A program made the translations under genes and the position numbers. Below the pieces are notes generated by a model. The model was not told the DNA's origin. It was given only the letters and a program-made list of their open reading frames with translations, and ran no database searches. A stretch of DNA of 64,000 nucleotides. Source: Paramarasmius palmivorus. Lineage: Eukaryota > Basidiomycota > Agaricomycetes > Agaricales > Marasmiaceae. Each line of letters opens with the position of its first letter. Within the stretch, counting starts at the first letter, position 1. The stretch is taken from contig JAYKXP010000051.1 of NCBI GenBank assembly GCA_037176845.1, forward strand, positions 124,001 through 188,000. Direction: 5' to 3'. Positions 34,128-45,500 of the stretch are shown here, one piece after another.

Positions 34128-34988
34128 TACTGTAGATCCTTGACCCTTGTTGTAAAATAGATATTTGTATCCAACCTGTCATGATCCTCTGCGGCCTTGT
34201 TCAACATGAGATCACGAACTCCAATGTTTCCGAGTCCTCGACGTCTTCCTGAGATGCGTCTACTTTATCTGGTACCTGAAGCTTTCGCAGAGCTCTACCG
34301 AATTTCCTTGGCCTTCCACAATCTGTTGCACCCAAAGTTCGGTATGTTCGACACTTGTATCAGATGGATGGTTTGCCATTATATTCACTGTTACCGACGG
34401 CTTCATGAGGCAAATGTGCTTGGGTGCTTCTAATTCGTCCTCATGTGGAAGACTACATAACTTCGGCGCGGTCTGATATCGGCGTTGACAAGACCATGCA
34501 GCATCACTCAACGCAATGAGGTTGAATCATTCAGAACCTGGGTTATTTGATTATGATATCGACCTTAGCACCCTTCAGCATGCTAAAAAGAAATTCTAAT
34601 AACCGCGAGCTAATATGCCTCTGGGGATGCTTGACCGCCTTGGGAACCATTGCACGCTATCCTACCAAGTCCTGTTTACCGATGTTTTGCCACCAGGTGC
34701 GCGACACAGTGGCGCTGTTTAAAATTGACCGCCTATATCTCCACCAGTCGCAACTCGACGAGAACCGCCGCGTTGACGCCCTATTTATTTGTGTTCCTTC
34801 GACAACAAGCACTCTAAGCCTACTCAGATGTAATGCCCAACATTTCGTCACCCATCGTTAGCAACTTCGGCACTTTATTTTTCCCAGTCTTCTCCAAACG
34901 GCGGCAGTTGGACCTTGGCGCGTGTGCAGTATCATCCATGTGCAAACATTTCCATGCGACCATTGTGGTGAGGCATTTATGTAGATGA
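34128..34988. other. intergenic, about 860 bases
   Basis: 3' flank of the NRPS and upstream region of the secreted cysteine gene. Frames at 34197-34433 and 34547-34861 contain no recognisable domain. No NRPS partner gene is present. Confidence 0.4.
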
Positions 34989-34996
34989 TATAAAAG
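34989..34996 (+). promoter_or_regulatory. TATA box of the secreted eight-cysteine gene
   Basis: TATAAAAG, 62 bases before the ATG at 35051. Confidence 0.55.
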
Positions 34997-35050
34997 AGGT
35001 TCATGATTCATGACTAACGATCCCCAGAATCCTCTCGAGTCTCGACAAAC

Positions 35051-35333
35051 ATGAAGCTCTCGTTCTTCTTTGCTACCGTTGCTCTCCTGCTGCCACTGTC
35101 GCCCCAGCCACGGCACAGTCGAGTACAAATTGCGTGTGCACCACTAGTGCTGGTACCTCGTGAGTAACCTTCGTTTCACCATGTCAACATTTTGTTCACC
35201 GCGTACCATGGCCAGTCGATGCTGCACGGTTGTGCAAGGAACACTGACATCAGAAGGCCGATGCCAAGCCCTCTATCGACCAGGGTTTGAAGTGTGCTGT
35301 AACGGACTCAAGGAAAGGATGACCTGTCTGTGA
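35051..35333 (+). pseudogene. small secreted eight-cysteine protein with a frameshift
   Basis: ATG 35051 begins MKLSFFFATVALL, a good signal peptide. The mature part (AATVAPATAQSSTNCVCTTS) is open in a frame shifted by one base near 35085-35095. It splices (tc|gtgagt ... ggccag|tcg) to RCCTVVQGTLTSEGRCQAL, then FEVCCNGLKERMTCL and a stop at 35331-35333. The cysteine order is C-C-CC-C-CC-C. The frame break lies in a run of ct/gct repeats, so loss of one base, or a sequencing error, would explain it. Domain family not recognised; the pattern differs from hydrophobins (C-CC-C-C-CC-C). The TATA box and splice sites are intact, suggesting recent decay or an artefact. Confidence 0.55.
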
Positions 35334-35633
35334 ACCAGCACGATTAATGTAAGAAATTTCTGCCCATCGAGAAAACCTTGAAGTCACATATCTTCATTTC
35401 TAGCTCGATGATGGATTAGGTCTGCGCCAAGTATTAAATGTGCTTATCTCTCAGGTACCAGGAATCACTTGGTCGTTGGTACAGAATGTAACGCCTGATA
35501 TAAAATCTATAAAAACCCAAAGAAAACCCTTCGTGAGGAGATAAGATCCAGATTTGAATCCAATCTTATCTTATCTCGACTACGGAACCAATGACGTTAT
35601 GATAATGTAAATCACTTTTGGTGTTGTACCACC
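35334..35633. other. promoter gap, 300 bases
   Basis: Contains two TATA-like runs near 35499-35515 (tataaaatctataaaaac) about 125 bases before the next ATG. Nothing else is seen. Confidence 0.4.
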
Positions 35634-37238
35634 ATGTCCACTATCACTACTGCGCCCCCAGCAGAACCAGTTACCACTCTAGAGACGGCAAATGGTACCA
35701 CAGAGTCAGCATCTTCTCCTCCATCCTTGCCAAGAGCCAAAATCTCTGCTATCGCACGGTTCAAGACCTTCACCAGCAGCGGGTTCAAATCATCGAATAA
35801 TGTGCAATTCCCTCCTGCATCGTGGTCATTGTCCAAATCTCCTGATGCTGGAGTAGGATCAAGCAGCTGGTCAAATGATATGGATAAATGGAAGGCAGAA
35901 CTGGAGAGATGGAAAGAGCAAATGACATCTGGATTCCCTGCACTGAAGCGGTCACAGTCAGAAGTTGTACCACGCAGGGAGGAGACTGTGGAACCCGAGG
36001 CAGGACCATCGGGGCAGCCTATGGAACAGGACAGAGTACAGGACAAAGGGAAGGGTAAACAGGCGAATGCGGAGGAAGATGTAGTAGAGTCGCCAGAGCA
36101 GACTGCAGCTCCAGAAAGCGACTCAAAAGACGCCCAAACGTTGGCGATGAAAATCAAAGCCTTAATCGATGAAAATTTCAACCTCACATCATCGTCCAAA
36201 ACTCCTGCCCGACAAGGCAGTCAAAGTGCACCTGCTACCCCAGGTCCCAGCACGAGTTCCGAAGGCGTCGGCACAAGCAGTGGAGCTGTTACACCCAAGG
36301 CAGAGAACGCCGGCAATGGTTCCATGTTCAATTTTGCGATCGACTCGAAGCTTGCGAAGCTCCTGTCATCCGAAGCCACCATGAATGGGGGCCTGGGAAA
36401 AGGCCGCGAAAGCGTTTGGGCTATGCTGGATAAGATGGGATATGGAGGCAAAGGCAAGGGTAAAGAGAAGGACGATGGGATGGTGGAAGAGGATGGTATC
36501 ATGATGTATACCCCTTTGCAGCCGACAAACGAACTGGAGCCTGAGATAGCAGAATCTGTCGTGGAGTACGTTGATGAAGAACCTGATACAAAGGCTGACG
36601 GTCGCTCAACGAAAGTCGACAGTGGATCCGACAACAAATCCGGAGAAGATCAGGCTGCCGACACGCCAGCACCGAAACCAAAACAGAAGCGCGTCTTTCA
36701 GCCATCTCCGACGAAATTATCGCTACAGTGCACCTGGTGGGGCTACCGCCTCTACATTCCTCCACCTATCATGGCACAATTGTCCAATGCTCACATCGAG
36801 GCTGCTAAGCGCGGTGCGATGATCACTGCTGCTCTCAAGTGGCTCTTGGACAAAGTGCCAATTATGATGGTACCCATCCAAATGCGACCGGGAATGTTGC
36901 TGTTGAGGAAATTCTCGCCCTACCTGGGCTACGTTGGCGCATTCGTAGCTTGGTCATGGGGAAGAGTTGAGAGCCAGGATACGGGGAATGGCGTCGTGTT
37001 GACCGCGACATGGCTTCTGCCTATTGCTATTCTCCCCGCCAGTTGGGACTTCGAGGTACACGGGAGACCAGTGGAAATACAGAAGGATCAGGACAGTGAT
37101 GTTAACAAAGCAACGGTTTCACAGGAAGTTCAGGCTACTCCCGAGGCTGGCCTTTCAGCCCAACCCAGCGCATCTTCAACAGCTGCGGAGTCGTCGAAGG
37201 ATACCAAGTTGAAGAAGAGGAAAAAGGACAAGAACTGA
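35634..37238 (+). CDS. conserved-looking protein with disordered N-terminus, unknown
   Basis: A single exon of 534 residues. Residues 1-360 are low-complexity (Ser, Thr, Pro, Glu, Lys) with a lysine/glycine run near YGGKGKGKEKDDG. From about 361 to 485 a compact, hydrophobic, tryptophan-rich region follows: LSLQCTWWGYRLYIPPPIM, AALKWLLDKVPIMMVP, FSPYLGYVGAFVAWSWGRVE and VLTATWLLPIAILPASWDFE. The last 45 residues are again disordered and end KLKKRKKDKN, which could be a nuclear or nucleolar signal. I do not recognise the family. The folded block may be membrane-associated. ATG 35634 is the only sensible start. Confidence 0.7.
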   Translation: MSTITTAPPAEPVTTLETANGTTESASSPPSLPRAKISAIARFKTFTSSGFKSSNNVQFPPASWSLSKSPDAGVGSSSWSNDMDKWKAELERWKEQMTSGFPALKRSQSEVVPRREETVEPEAGPSGQPMEQDRVQDKGKGKQANAEEDVVESPEQTAAPESDSKDAQTLAMKIKALIDENFNLTSSSKTPARQGSQSAPATPGPSTSSEGVGTSSGAVTPKAENAGNGSMFNFAIDSKLAKLLSSEATMNGGLGKGRESVWAMLDKMGYGGKGKGKEKDDGMVEEDGIMMYTPLQPTNELEPEIAESVVEYVDEEPDTKADGRSTKVDSGSDNKSGEDQAADTPAPKPKQKRVFQPSPTKLSLQCTWWGYRLYIPPPIMAQLSNAHIEAAKRGAMITAALKWLLDKVPIMMVPIQMRPGMLLLRKFSPYLGYVGAFVAWSWGRVESQDTGNGVVLTATWLLPIAILPASWDFEVHGRPVEIQKDQDSDVNKATVSQEVQATPEAGLSAQPSASSTAAESSKDTKLKKRKKDKN

Positions 37239-37687
37239 ATCGTATCGAGATGACGATTTACGTATATACACGACAAACGCGACGATTGCGGATCGCACAG
37301 TCTTCATTACATTACTATGGCCTTGGATGGAATTTGTAGCACTAGCCACTACTGTATAAGCACGTCTATGGACATCATATGAATTCAAGTTATCTCTGTT
37401 GAAAGGTGCTTTGAGAAGCTGAAGGACCCAAAGATGGTCCAGCCTCCGGAGTGTGCATGTCATTGTATCTGACAGTGATGCATCAGAGGACACTGAACGC
37501 GCATGTCCTTCGGCACACTGACACGCTTGAGTTGGGCTCGTTTGAATGGGGTATGTAAAATATAGGCTCGACTAGATTCCATATATCGAATCAACACCGT
37601 TCTTCACCTCAAAAGCTCTAGATGAACATTGAAATGTCTGCAGAATTAGAATTGTTAGTTCTAGACCAATAGGCGTCTGCCAATTAC
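37239..37687. other. 3' region between convergent genes, about 450 bases
   Basis: Contains the 3' flanks of the orphan protein (plus) and the TMEM70-like gene (minus). No gene or RNA was recognised. Confidence 0.4.
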
Positions 37688-38509
37688 TCACCGTTCAACT
37701 TTTCCAACTTCTCTGCAATCACCTTCGCCATTTGGGCCCCATCTAACTATCCAACTTCCAGTCAACTTGCCATTACTGTCAAATGTCTCCGCAATCGTCT
37801 CTTCTTTGCCAGCGGCCGGAAGCTGTGTTCCGTCCCCTGTAGGCAGCGCGACTTCTTTGGCCAGTTCCCACTTTGCAAACGGTCGTTGAGTTTCAACCAG
37901 AAAATCTGGATCGTAAACCTGCCAGAGCATTAGTATGAGAACCACGTTCAAGCACGGAGAACGCACCCTAGTGATTCGTGGGCTCAAAGCCAGTGTCATT
38001 GTAGTCATTTCAAGTCCTTGCATGCCTCCCTGAATTGCGGGCTCCAGCCTTCGTAGTGTGGTCACATACGGCCTTGCTACCCATGCTACGAGCCCTGTGC
38101 TGACCCCAGACGTTGAAACGGCCGTTAATGCCAGCGCCGCACGCGCAAACATTGGCAAGTTGGATTCGATCACGAATATGAAAGGTGCCAGCGTGCAAGA
38201 TAGGGTGAAAGAGGCCAACGAGAATACTTTGAGCCTCCGGAACGTCGCAGTCAATGGTCCTTGGTATAGACTGACCTCATCGGTCGTCGACGTAGAGGAA
38301 GTGCTAGAATCTTGGGTTTTTGCGCCGGATGTTGACGAAGCGGTAGCATCCGCACGGGATATTCGAGTACATGAAAAAGCCCTTGTCGGTATACAGAACC
38401 TCAGAGATCTGGTTTGAGATATCGAGGTTCCAATCCGCGTATTCGTCGAGGTCAGAAATCCAAAATGTCGCTGGCCAGTACGGCAGGAGGAAATGGCGGA
38501 GCGTAACAT
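37688..38509 (-). CDS. TMEM70-like mitochondrial membrane protein
   Basis: The N-terminus MLRSAISSCRTGQRHFGF, followed by many Arg/Ser residues, fits a mitochondrial targeting sequence. VSLYQGPLTATFRRLKVFSL starts the TMEM70 (DUF1301) domain. Two membrane helices follow (FTLSCTLAPFIFVI and ARAALALTAVSTSGVSTGLV), then WVARPYVTTLRRLEP. Human TMEM70 assists ATP synthase assembly; that role is inferred here from the family. One in-frame intron lies after SPRITR (gtgcgt...ggcag). The C-terminal end (TGSWIVRWGPNGEGDC) is less certain because another frame is also open there. It is divergent from dynactin p25, with only 59 bases between the starts. Confidence 0.72.
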   Translation of the reverse strand: MLRSAISSCRTGQRHFGFLTSTNTRIGTSISQTRSLRFCIPTRAFSCTRISRADATASSTSGAKTQDSSTSSTSTTDEVSLYQGPLTATFRRLKVFSLASFTLSCTLAPFIFVIESNLPMFARAALALTAVSTSGVSTGLVAWVARPYVTTLRRLEPAIQGGMQGLEMTTMTLALSPRITRVRSPCLNVVLILMLWQVYDPDFLVETQRPFAKWELAKEVALPTGDGTQLPAAGKEETIAETFDSNGKLTGSWIVRWGPNGEGDCREVGKVER

Positions 38510-38568
38510 CTTTGCGCACGCCTGGCCCTTTGACGCGAGCCTGCTTCTTTCTTCCCATCACCGGCACC
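38510..38568. promoter_or_regulatory. very short bidirectional promoter
   Basis: 59 bases separate the start codons of the TMEM70-like gene (minus) and dynactin p25 (plus). Both transcripts must start here or inside each other's coding region. No TATA box is seen. Confidence 0.55.
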
Positions 38569-39413
38569 ATGGACGCTCCTGTATACTACTCAAAATCCGA
38601 ATATATCGAAACTGTGCGAAACGTCGCTTCTTCTATGGCATTGTGCACCTATCCACGAAATATTTTCTTCGATTCCTTCAGGACACGGGAAACAAAGTAT
38701 CAAGAAAAGCTGCAATTGCGGGACCCCAGAATATCATCCTTGGTGGCAAGACTATTATCTCTAGCGGGGCTATAATACGAGGAGATTTGAGGCGTTCTGG
38801 TCCGGGACATGCTGTAGTTATATCCCTGGGACGATACTGCCTGGTCGGCGAGGGATGTGTTATGAGGTGCGTATGCTAGATGCCATTACATTGAAGAGAG
38901 ACTAACACTGATACTTCAAGGCCACCATACAAGACATATCGAGGGACCTTTAACTACTATCCAATGAAAATAGGCGACCACGTTCACATTGGCGCAAACT
39001 CGGTGGTTGAAGCAGCTACCATAGGGAATCACGTCGAGATTGGGAAGAACTGTGTTATCGTATGAATTGGGACTATTTGTAGACACACAGTGATTAACGC
39101 CTCATCTAGGGGAAGTTTACGATTATCAAGGACTGTGCCAAAGTGGCCGACAACACTATAGTGCCTCCAAACACCGTGATCCCAGCTCTTGCTTTGTTTG
39201 GTGGTTCCCCTGGTACGTGTACTTGTTGTATTGTTTGATTTGACCTGGTTTTGAAGCTTCCATAGCCCGCTTCATTGAAGACTTGCCTGAGTCAACACAA
39301 GAGATTGTGGAAACATCCACAAAGCAGGCAAGTATCACACTTCCTATTCTAGTTTGACACTCACCTCCGATCAGTACTATACCAGATTCCAACCGCTAGA
39401 TCGAGAACGGTAA
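38569..39413 (+). CDS. dynactin subunit p25 (DCTN5)
   Basis: Part of the dynactin pointed-end complex that links dynein to endosomal cargo. The start [16 protein letters not shown] is followed by a left-handed beta-helix with hexapeptide repeats: [54 protein letters not shown] and [37 protein letters not shown] and [10 protein letters not shown] close it. Six exons. The last intron has a GC donor (cag|gcaagt ... gatcag|tac); the YYxxFxPL ending shared with animal p25 supports this splice. The stop is at 39411-39413. Confidence 0.9.
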
Positions 39414-39850
39414 CATCCTTTAGCGTCTTTCCCTTTCCTCACCGTGCCTCCGCTGCACGAATGTATACATACCCCGTCCCACTTGTACCATAAAGCTCAA
39501 TAATATACCTTTTCCCATCCGAACGGAATGCGTAGATTGTAATCCGGTCTATATTATACATTGCGGCCCATAAGAATACAAATGGGTGCATCGTGTAACA
39601 TCGAAAACATTGAGGGGGGAGTGATGCTAGTAGAAAGTATGTATGTGACTATTGAAGCAATATGTAAGATCGTAAAGTAATGCATGCCAATGTACTTTTC
39701 GGACGGCGCCTTCTAGTAGGTAGAGCACGTTAACACATAAGGAACGTAAACGGATCGCATCGCCGTGAGATGGACACAGGATGAGGGTGATACTGGTCAC
39801 CGAGGATGTGCCACAGTGCGCGAGGGAGTAGGAAGGTGGAAGTTAGGAAC
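39414..39850. other. 3' region between convergent genes, 437 bases
   Basis: 3' flanks of dynactin p25 and mitochondrial Hsp70. No further gene is seen. Confidence 0.4.
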
Positions 39851-42256
39851 TTAGTCCTTCTTCTCCTCGGCGGGCTTCTCCTCTGAGGGTTGGCTCTCGG
39901 CATTGCGCTTCTCGTACACCTGTGGGAAGGGGTTAGTAAAAATCCTAGTCAAATGCGAGACAAGTACTTGCCTTTTGGAAGAGACCGAGCGAGGCTTGTT
40001 GAGCCTCGTTGATCTTCTCCCGGATGGCATCGGCAGTGATGGATGGGTCGGCAGCCTGGCCCTTGACGGCAATCTCCCTGAGCTCAGTGATGAGCTTGGT
40101 GACCTTCTCCTTCTCGGTGGCGTCGATTTGCTCCTTGAACTCGTTCATGGCTGCGACAAGATTGTCAGTGGACACAATACAAAGAAGTCCAGTGATAATA
40201 CGTACCCTTCTCTGTGTCGGTGCAGACAGACTCGGCCTTGTTGGCCTCCTCAATGAGAGTTCGGCGGGCCTTGTCAGCCTCAGCATACTGCTCAGCGTCG
40301 GAAACCATCTTCTCGATGTCCTTGTCGCTCAAACCAGATGAAGAAGCGATGGTCATAGACTGGTCCTTGTTGGTGGCCTTGTCCTTAGCAGTGACGTGGA
40401 CGATACCGTCGGCATCGATGTCGAAGGTGATCTCGATTTGAGGAACACCCTTGGGGGCAGGGGGGATGCCGACCAAGTTGAACTGACCAAGCAGCTTGTT
40501 GTCACGGACAAGCTCACGCTCACCCTGGAAGATCTTGACCTCAATAGCGCTTTGGCCATCAGCAGCGGTGGAGAAGACTTGCGACTTCTTAGCGGGGATG
40601 GTAGTGTTACGGTTGATGAGTTTGGTCATGATACCACCAAGAGTCTCGATACCTGTTGTCAACAAGTATTAGGTTTGTTTAGAAAGAAAATATTCGATTG
40701 TACACACCGAGAGAAAGAGGAGTGACATCCAAGAGCAGAATGTCGGTTACGTTACCGGCCAAGACACCACCCTGGATGGCGGCACCCTTAGCGACGGCCT
40801 CATCAGGGTTGACACCCTTCGATGGGTCACGACCGAAAATAGACTTGACGGTCTCCGACACACGAGGCATACGAGTCATACCACCAACGAGAATGACCTC
40901 GTTGATTTCACTGGCCTTGACACCGGCGTCAGAAAGAGCCTTCTTGCAGGGTTCCATGGTGCGTTGGATTAAAGGTGCAACAAGGGACTCGAACTGTGAG
41001 CGGAGCAGCTTGGTGTTGATATGCTTGGGTCCGGAGGCATCGGCGGTGATGAAAGGAAGGTTAATTTCGGTTTGAGTGGTCGAAGACAACTCAATCTTGG
41101 CCTTTTCAGCGGCTTCACGAATACGTTGGATAGCCATACGGTCCTGGCTGAGATCAATGCCAGACTCCTTCTTGAACTCTTCCAAGATGTGGTTGACAAG
41201 GACAATGTCGAAGTCTTCACCACCAAGGTGAGTGTCACCGTTGGTAGACTTGACTTCGAAGACCCCCTTCTGCATCTCGAGAATGGAGATATCGAAAGTA
41301 CCACCACCCAAATCGTACACAGCGATGACTGCGTTGTCGGATTTGTCTAGACCGTATGCAAGAGCAGCAGCAGTGGGCTCGTTGATCACTCGAAGGACGT
41401 CGAGACCAGCAATTTGTCCTGCATCTTTTGTGGCTTGTCTTTGCGCGTCGTTGAAGTATGCGGGAACGGTGACGACAGCGTGGCTACGTAAAAGTTGAGC
41501 ACAAGGCCTGCGGGTACGAGTAGACTTGTTCCTTACTTGACATTTTTGTTTAAGTACTGTTGAGCAGTTTCCCGCATCTTCGTCAACACCATTGATGACA
41601 ACTCTTCCGCTGACTAAAGGAAGGTCAGAACGCGAGAAAAAGGGACAAACGACGTCAACGTACAAATTGCTGCACTTTCCCACCATTTTCTACCTCAACC
41701 GCTGGTCTTCCATCTGGTTTGGGAACAACCTTGAAAGGCCTAAAGAGCTGTAAGTCTCTGAGGAAGGAAAAGAAATCGGTGTACGCACCAGTGCTTCATG
41801 TCGTCTTGCACCTCCTTATCCTTGAACTGCCTACCAATCAAACGCTTGAAAGCGAAGACAGTGTTGGCCGAGTTAACGACCGCCTGTCGCTTGGCGGGGA
41901 GACCGACGAGACGTTCCCCGTGTTTTGTGAAGGCGACTACAGAAGGTGTTGTCCGTGCACCTTCCGAGTTTTCAATGACAATGGAATCCTTGCCCTGCAT
42001 GACAGAAACGCAAGAATTTGTTGTACCCAAGTCAATGCCAACGACGGGGCCTTGAGAGACAGTTAGCTGACGCGGCTATAAGCTCATATGAGCGCACGTA
42101 CCATTGACTTTGGTGTTCATGTTCCGCGCAATGTTTGACCGTGGAAGGCCCTGTCGCGCTGTCAGTAAAGCATAGGGAAGTAGGCAAGGAGGTGCATACT
42201 GCATAGTGGCCAGTCCGTGAGACGGCAGCGCGTAGAGAACGGGCAGCAGAGAACAT
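39851..42256 (-). CDS. mitochondrial Hsp70 (Ssc1 type)
   Basis: Import motor and matrix chaperone, about 670 residues. [19 protein letters not shown] plus a short second exon form the matrix presequence. The ATPase domain begins [18 protein letters not shown], then [34 protein letters not shown] and [13 protein letters not shown]. The substrate-binding domain begins [17 protein letters not shown], with [14 protein letters not shown] and [14 protein letters not shown]. The tail ends EKPAEEKKD, without the cytosolic EEVD or ER HDEL signal, as expected for a mitochondrial member. Introns are small. Codon choice is strongly biased to C-ending codons, typical of high expression. A perfect heat-shock element lies upstream. 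Confidence 0.93.
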
Positions 42257-42336
42257 GGTGGTTAGAAGGAAGGAAGTGAAGTGCTCGAAATTTTTTCGCT
42301 GCCGAGTATGTAAGCGGAAATGTAGCGGGAACGCCC

Positions 42337-42349
42337 GAACTTTCCAGAA
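42337..42349 (-). promoter_or_regulatory. heat-shock element of mitochondrial Hsp70
   Basis: On the minus strand TTCTGGAAAGTTC gives three perfect alternating units (TTC-nn-GAA-nn-TTC), the HSF1 consensus. It is about 80 bases before the Hsp70 ATG, inside the 247-base gap to TRAPPC11. Confidence 0.65.
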
Positions 42350-42503
42350 TCCGTACGTCACAAAACACGTGCCGGTGACTCAGTTTTAGGCGCCCGATGT
42401 GCTGGCGCTTCGGCAAACGGAAAATGCGTATACGTGGAGGTCACTTATTTCCGAAGGTTAGCGTGCTGCAGGCGTTCTGGCAATGTTATTGCATAACGAC
42501 GGT

Positions 42504-45500
42504 CTACGGTAGTACAAGCACACCAACTATCTTACTCTCATCTATGGATAATACTTGTCCGTTTCCATCTTCTCCCAGTTCTCTGGGCGCGGCAACCTTC
42601 TGCTCAGTCCTGAGGTCTACAATTTTTACCGGTACTCCTTCCGTTTCGACCTCCGAGTCAGGGCCTGCAAGGCCTTGTGCACTTGCGATTGCCTTTCTTC
42701 TGTCATATACCTTGAGCTTCGGGAGCTTGACATTACCACACTCAACAGGGATAAGTTTCCAAACAAGCCGCTCTTCTGCACCCGGTAAAAGGAGCGGTAT
42801 CCGACCATTCCTTAACCCGGCGACAATAAACCCGTCAGCAGGATCAGGTTCAAGCTGCACAGTAATATTTGCTGAGCGCGATATTTGTCGGTTGCGTATG
42901 GTCAGTGCGAGGGTGGTTGGCTGGTGCAATTTTGCGTGAGGTGGAACGTCCAAAAGAGCAATTAGACCATCCACGGGCGGCTGTAAGGGAGGTGGTGTGA
43001 AGGTGCTCGTCGCTTGGGCACCGAGTTCACCGGTTGGTAATACCCTGACAGAAGTTTGTAAGTGGTCGTTATAACGATATCAGGGTACTTTCCATACCTT
43101 CGCCACGTTACTTCGTATTCTCCGGGACAAGGTATCGGGGCGAACTGTAGCTCGCTATCTCCTGGTGGCGCAATGCTGATCCTACAAACATCACCGAACT
43201 CATCCCCAGGCAGGTACTCTTCAGAGCAATGAGTAAAATACAGAGCTATAGACAGAATACTTGCCTGCGGGATAGTCAGCTATATCCTCATTGTCGATAG
43301 ACGAAGCTATAATTCTTGCATGGCTTCCATCCTGTCGCTTCAGAATGAACTTCTCAATCTGTAGCTCCCAAGGGCCATTGCACTGAAGCACTGTCCGCAC
43401 ATTCGCCTCCCCTCCATCACTGTCATCCCAATAATCATTTTCAAAGGTCTTTAAATCGGCCAGACCAGGTCTACCTTCAGCCACTCGTCTATACGTCACA
43501 TCACAGGTCATAGTAAACGGTTCAGCGGTAGGTACAACCACCGTTTGCAGTGTCTCCGTGATGTCAAGTAGTTCGGGTTGGGGAGAAGTTTCTGGGTCTT
43601 CGCGAGTACTTGGCGTGCGAGATTGGATGGATATATCCAGTGTCCTGTCGCCTGCGGCACCAGTACTGACGAGGTTCAGGGTCTTGATTGCACCGACACC
43701 CGGAGCTAGCAAACCAAAAGATACACCTTTAATGAGGCCAGACGATTGTTCGTCGTCCACAGAAATAGTATTCACTGGTTATGCGATCAGCGCACAAAAC
43801 TTCCAGCTTGAAATCGACCACTCACATGCGTAATCGAGTTCCGTTGGCAACAGGAGAACGTCCATGCTTACATCAAGCTCCTTATCATCTGAGTTAATGA
43901 CTTCCACCGTAATGGGGTACACTTCGTTCAGATACGCTGGGGCACTGTGTTTCAACGACACAGTAACGACATGTGGCCGATGGCGCACGCTGAGTGGCTG
44001 AGTCAATTGTTGGGTGAACTACACAAAGCTTGCTCACGTACTTCACGGAAGAGTAGCTCTCTCTCTTGATAGGAATGAACCTCGGCGGGTCTACCGAACT
44101 CAACCATCGCGGTGCCGACCCTTTCGGTTCATAACGAGATTGACATGGCTCCAGAGGTATTTCTACCCTCCAGGCACCTTCAACTAGTGATAGCTTGATA
44201 CTGGATAGCTTCATCCCGACGTCAGTCTCTGTGGAACATTCAGCAAATGTAAAACGTACTGAAAGTGTTGTTGGTACATCCGACGAGATCGTTCCTGTTA
44301 GAATCAGTGTACTTCCCGGATTCCATCGCAAGTCGGCCTCGACAGTGACTCCATCGGGGGTGACATATCCTAGGTCGACCTTTTGAATGGGGCCAGCGTG
44401 ATGTCCGTCAACGTGTGTAATAGTGATAGGTGGTTTGTCATCTGATACAAACACCTCGAGGCTAGCAAATGGCAACATTGAAATGGGTGTATCTTTTGGT
44501 GAAGTCAAAGACAGCTGGAATGCTGCTTGCTCGCCAACTTGGACTTCTGGTCTCCTGAACACAAGGTTGGTGTCAACTGCGAGCTTCTAAGTGCGATTCT
44601 TGCAAAACTGGAGAGAAAGGCTTACACAGAGGTTGACTTTCCGTGTGGTCAATGACAATAGGAGCATCGGAAGATGGGACGGTGCTCTTTATGAACGAGT
44701 GAGGGGTTGAAGTGGAAAGATCATTTACGACAGACAAACCTTCAGGACAGCAAGCAAATCTTCTTGTAGAGATTCAGCCTCGTCCACTGTATCTGAATCT
44801 GCACACATATCAGAATCGAAACTTGAGTAATTGTGAGCACAGCGGAAAACTTACCATGTCCGAGCATCTCGACAAGTAACCTCACGCTGAGATCAACGTC
44901 ACCTAATTGTTGTGCACATCGATACCATGTTGACAACAAAGGTCTCAGCAATGAGCCCCAGTGCTCTCTTCGATAAGTCTTTGCGATGCGCTCAAAGAAG
45001 CTTATCCAGCTATCAGTAAAGTGCTTCACAAGCGCAGGGACTACCCACCGGATGGCCATATCAAACTTGCCAGAATCATAATATGTCTGAGCTATGCGAT
45101 ATGCAATAAATAGAGGTAACCGCCCCTGCTGGTTCGAATTCGGATTTGCGAGGCTGGCATATTTCTTGAACAGTTCATAGGACTTGGTGTAGAGCTGGTA
45201 ATAGACAATAAAGGTTGGGTGTACAGCACGCTCGCTTGGGACACTCGTACCTCGAGAATGATCACAGAATGATCCACCTTCTTTTCGTTGGCGAAGCCTG
45301 GAGACCACGAAGATGCGTTTTCGGTGTCCTAAAAGGGCTCCTTTAGATTAATACTCGTCAAGATACTAGATACACCCACTACAGCCTCCAACGCAGCTAA
45401 AAACCTATCTCGTCTTGATTCCGTGCATCTAGCAGCCATGTAGTAATAGAACCCTGGGTGCTGCAATGCGTGATTTGGATTGATTCCTAGCGACCGTATA

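Noticed and set aside
35051..35333. Hydrophobin
   Set aside because: Eight cysteines are present, but their order is C-C-CC-C-CC-C rather than C-CC-C-C-CC-C.
36221..36637. Minus-strand frame of 138 codons (and one at 35612-36199 of 195 codons)
   Set aside because: Antisense shadow of the Ser/Pro-rich orphan gene; low complexity, no homology cue.
40009..41498. Several plus-strand open frames of 75-125 codons inside the Hsp70 gene
   Set aside because: They mirror the strongly biased codons of Hsp70 on the other strand and have no domain or splice model of their own.
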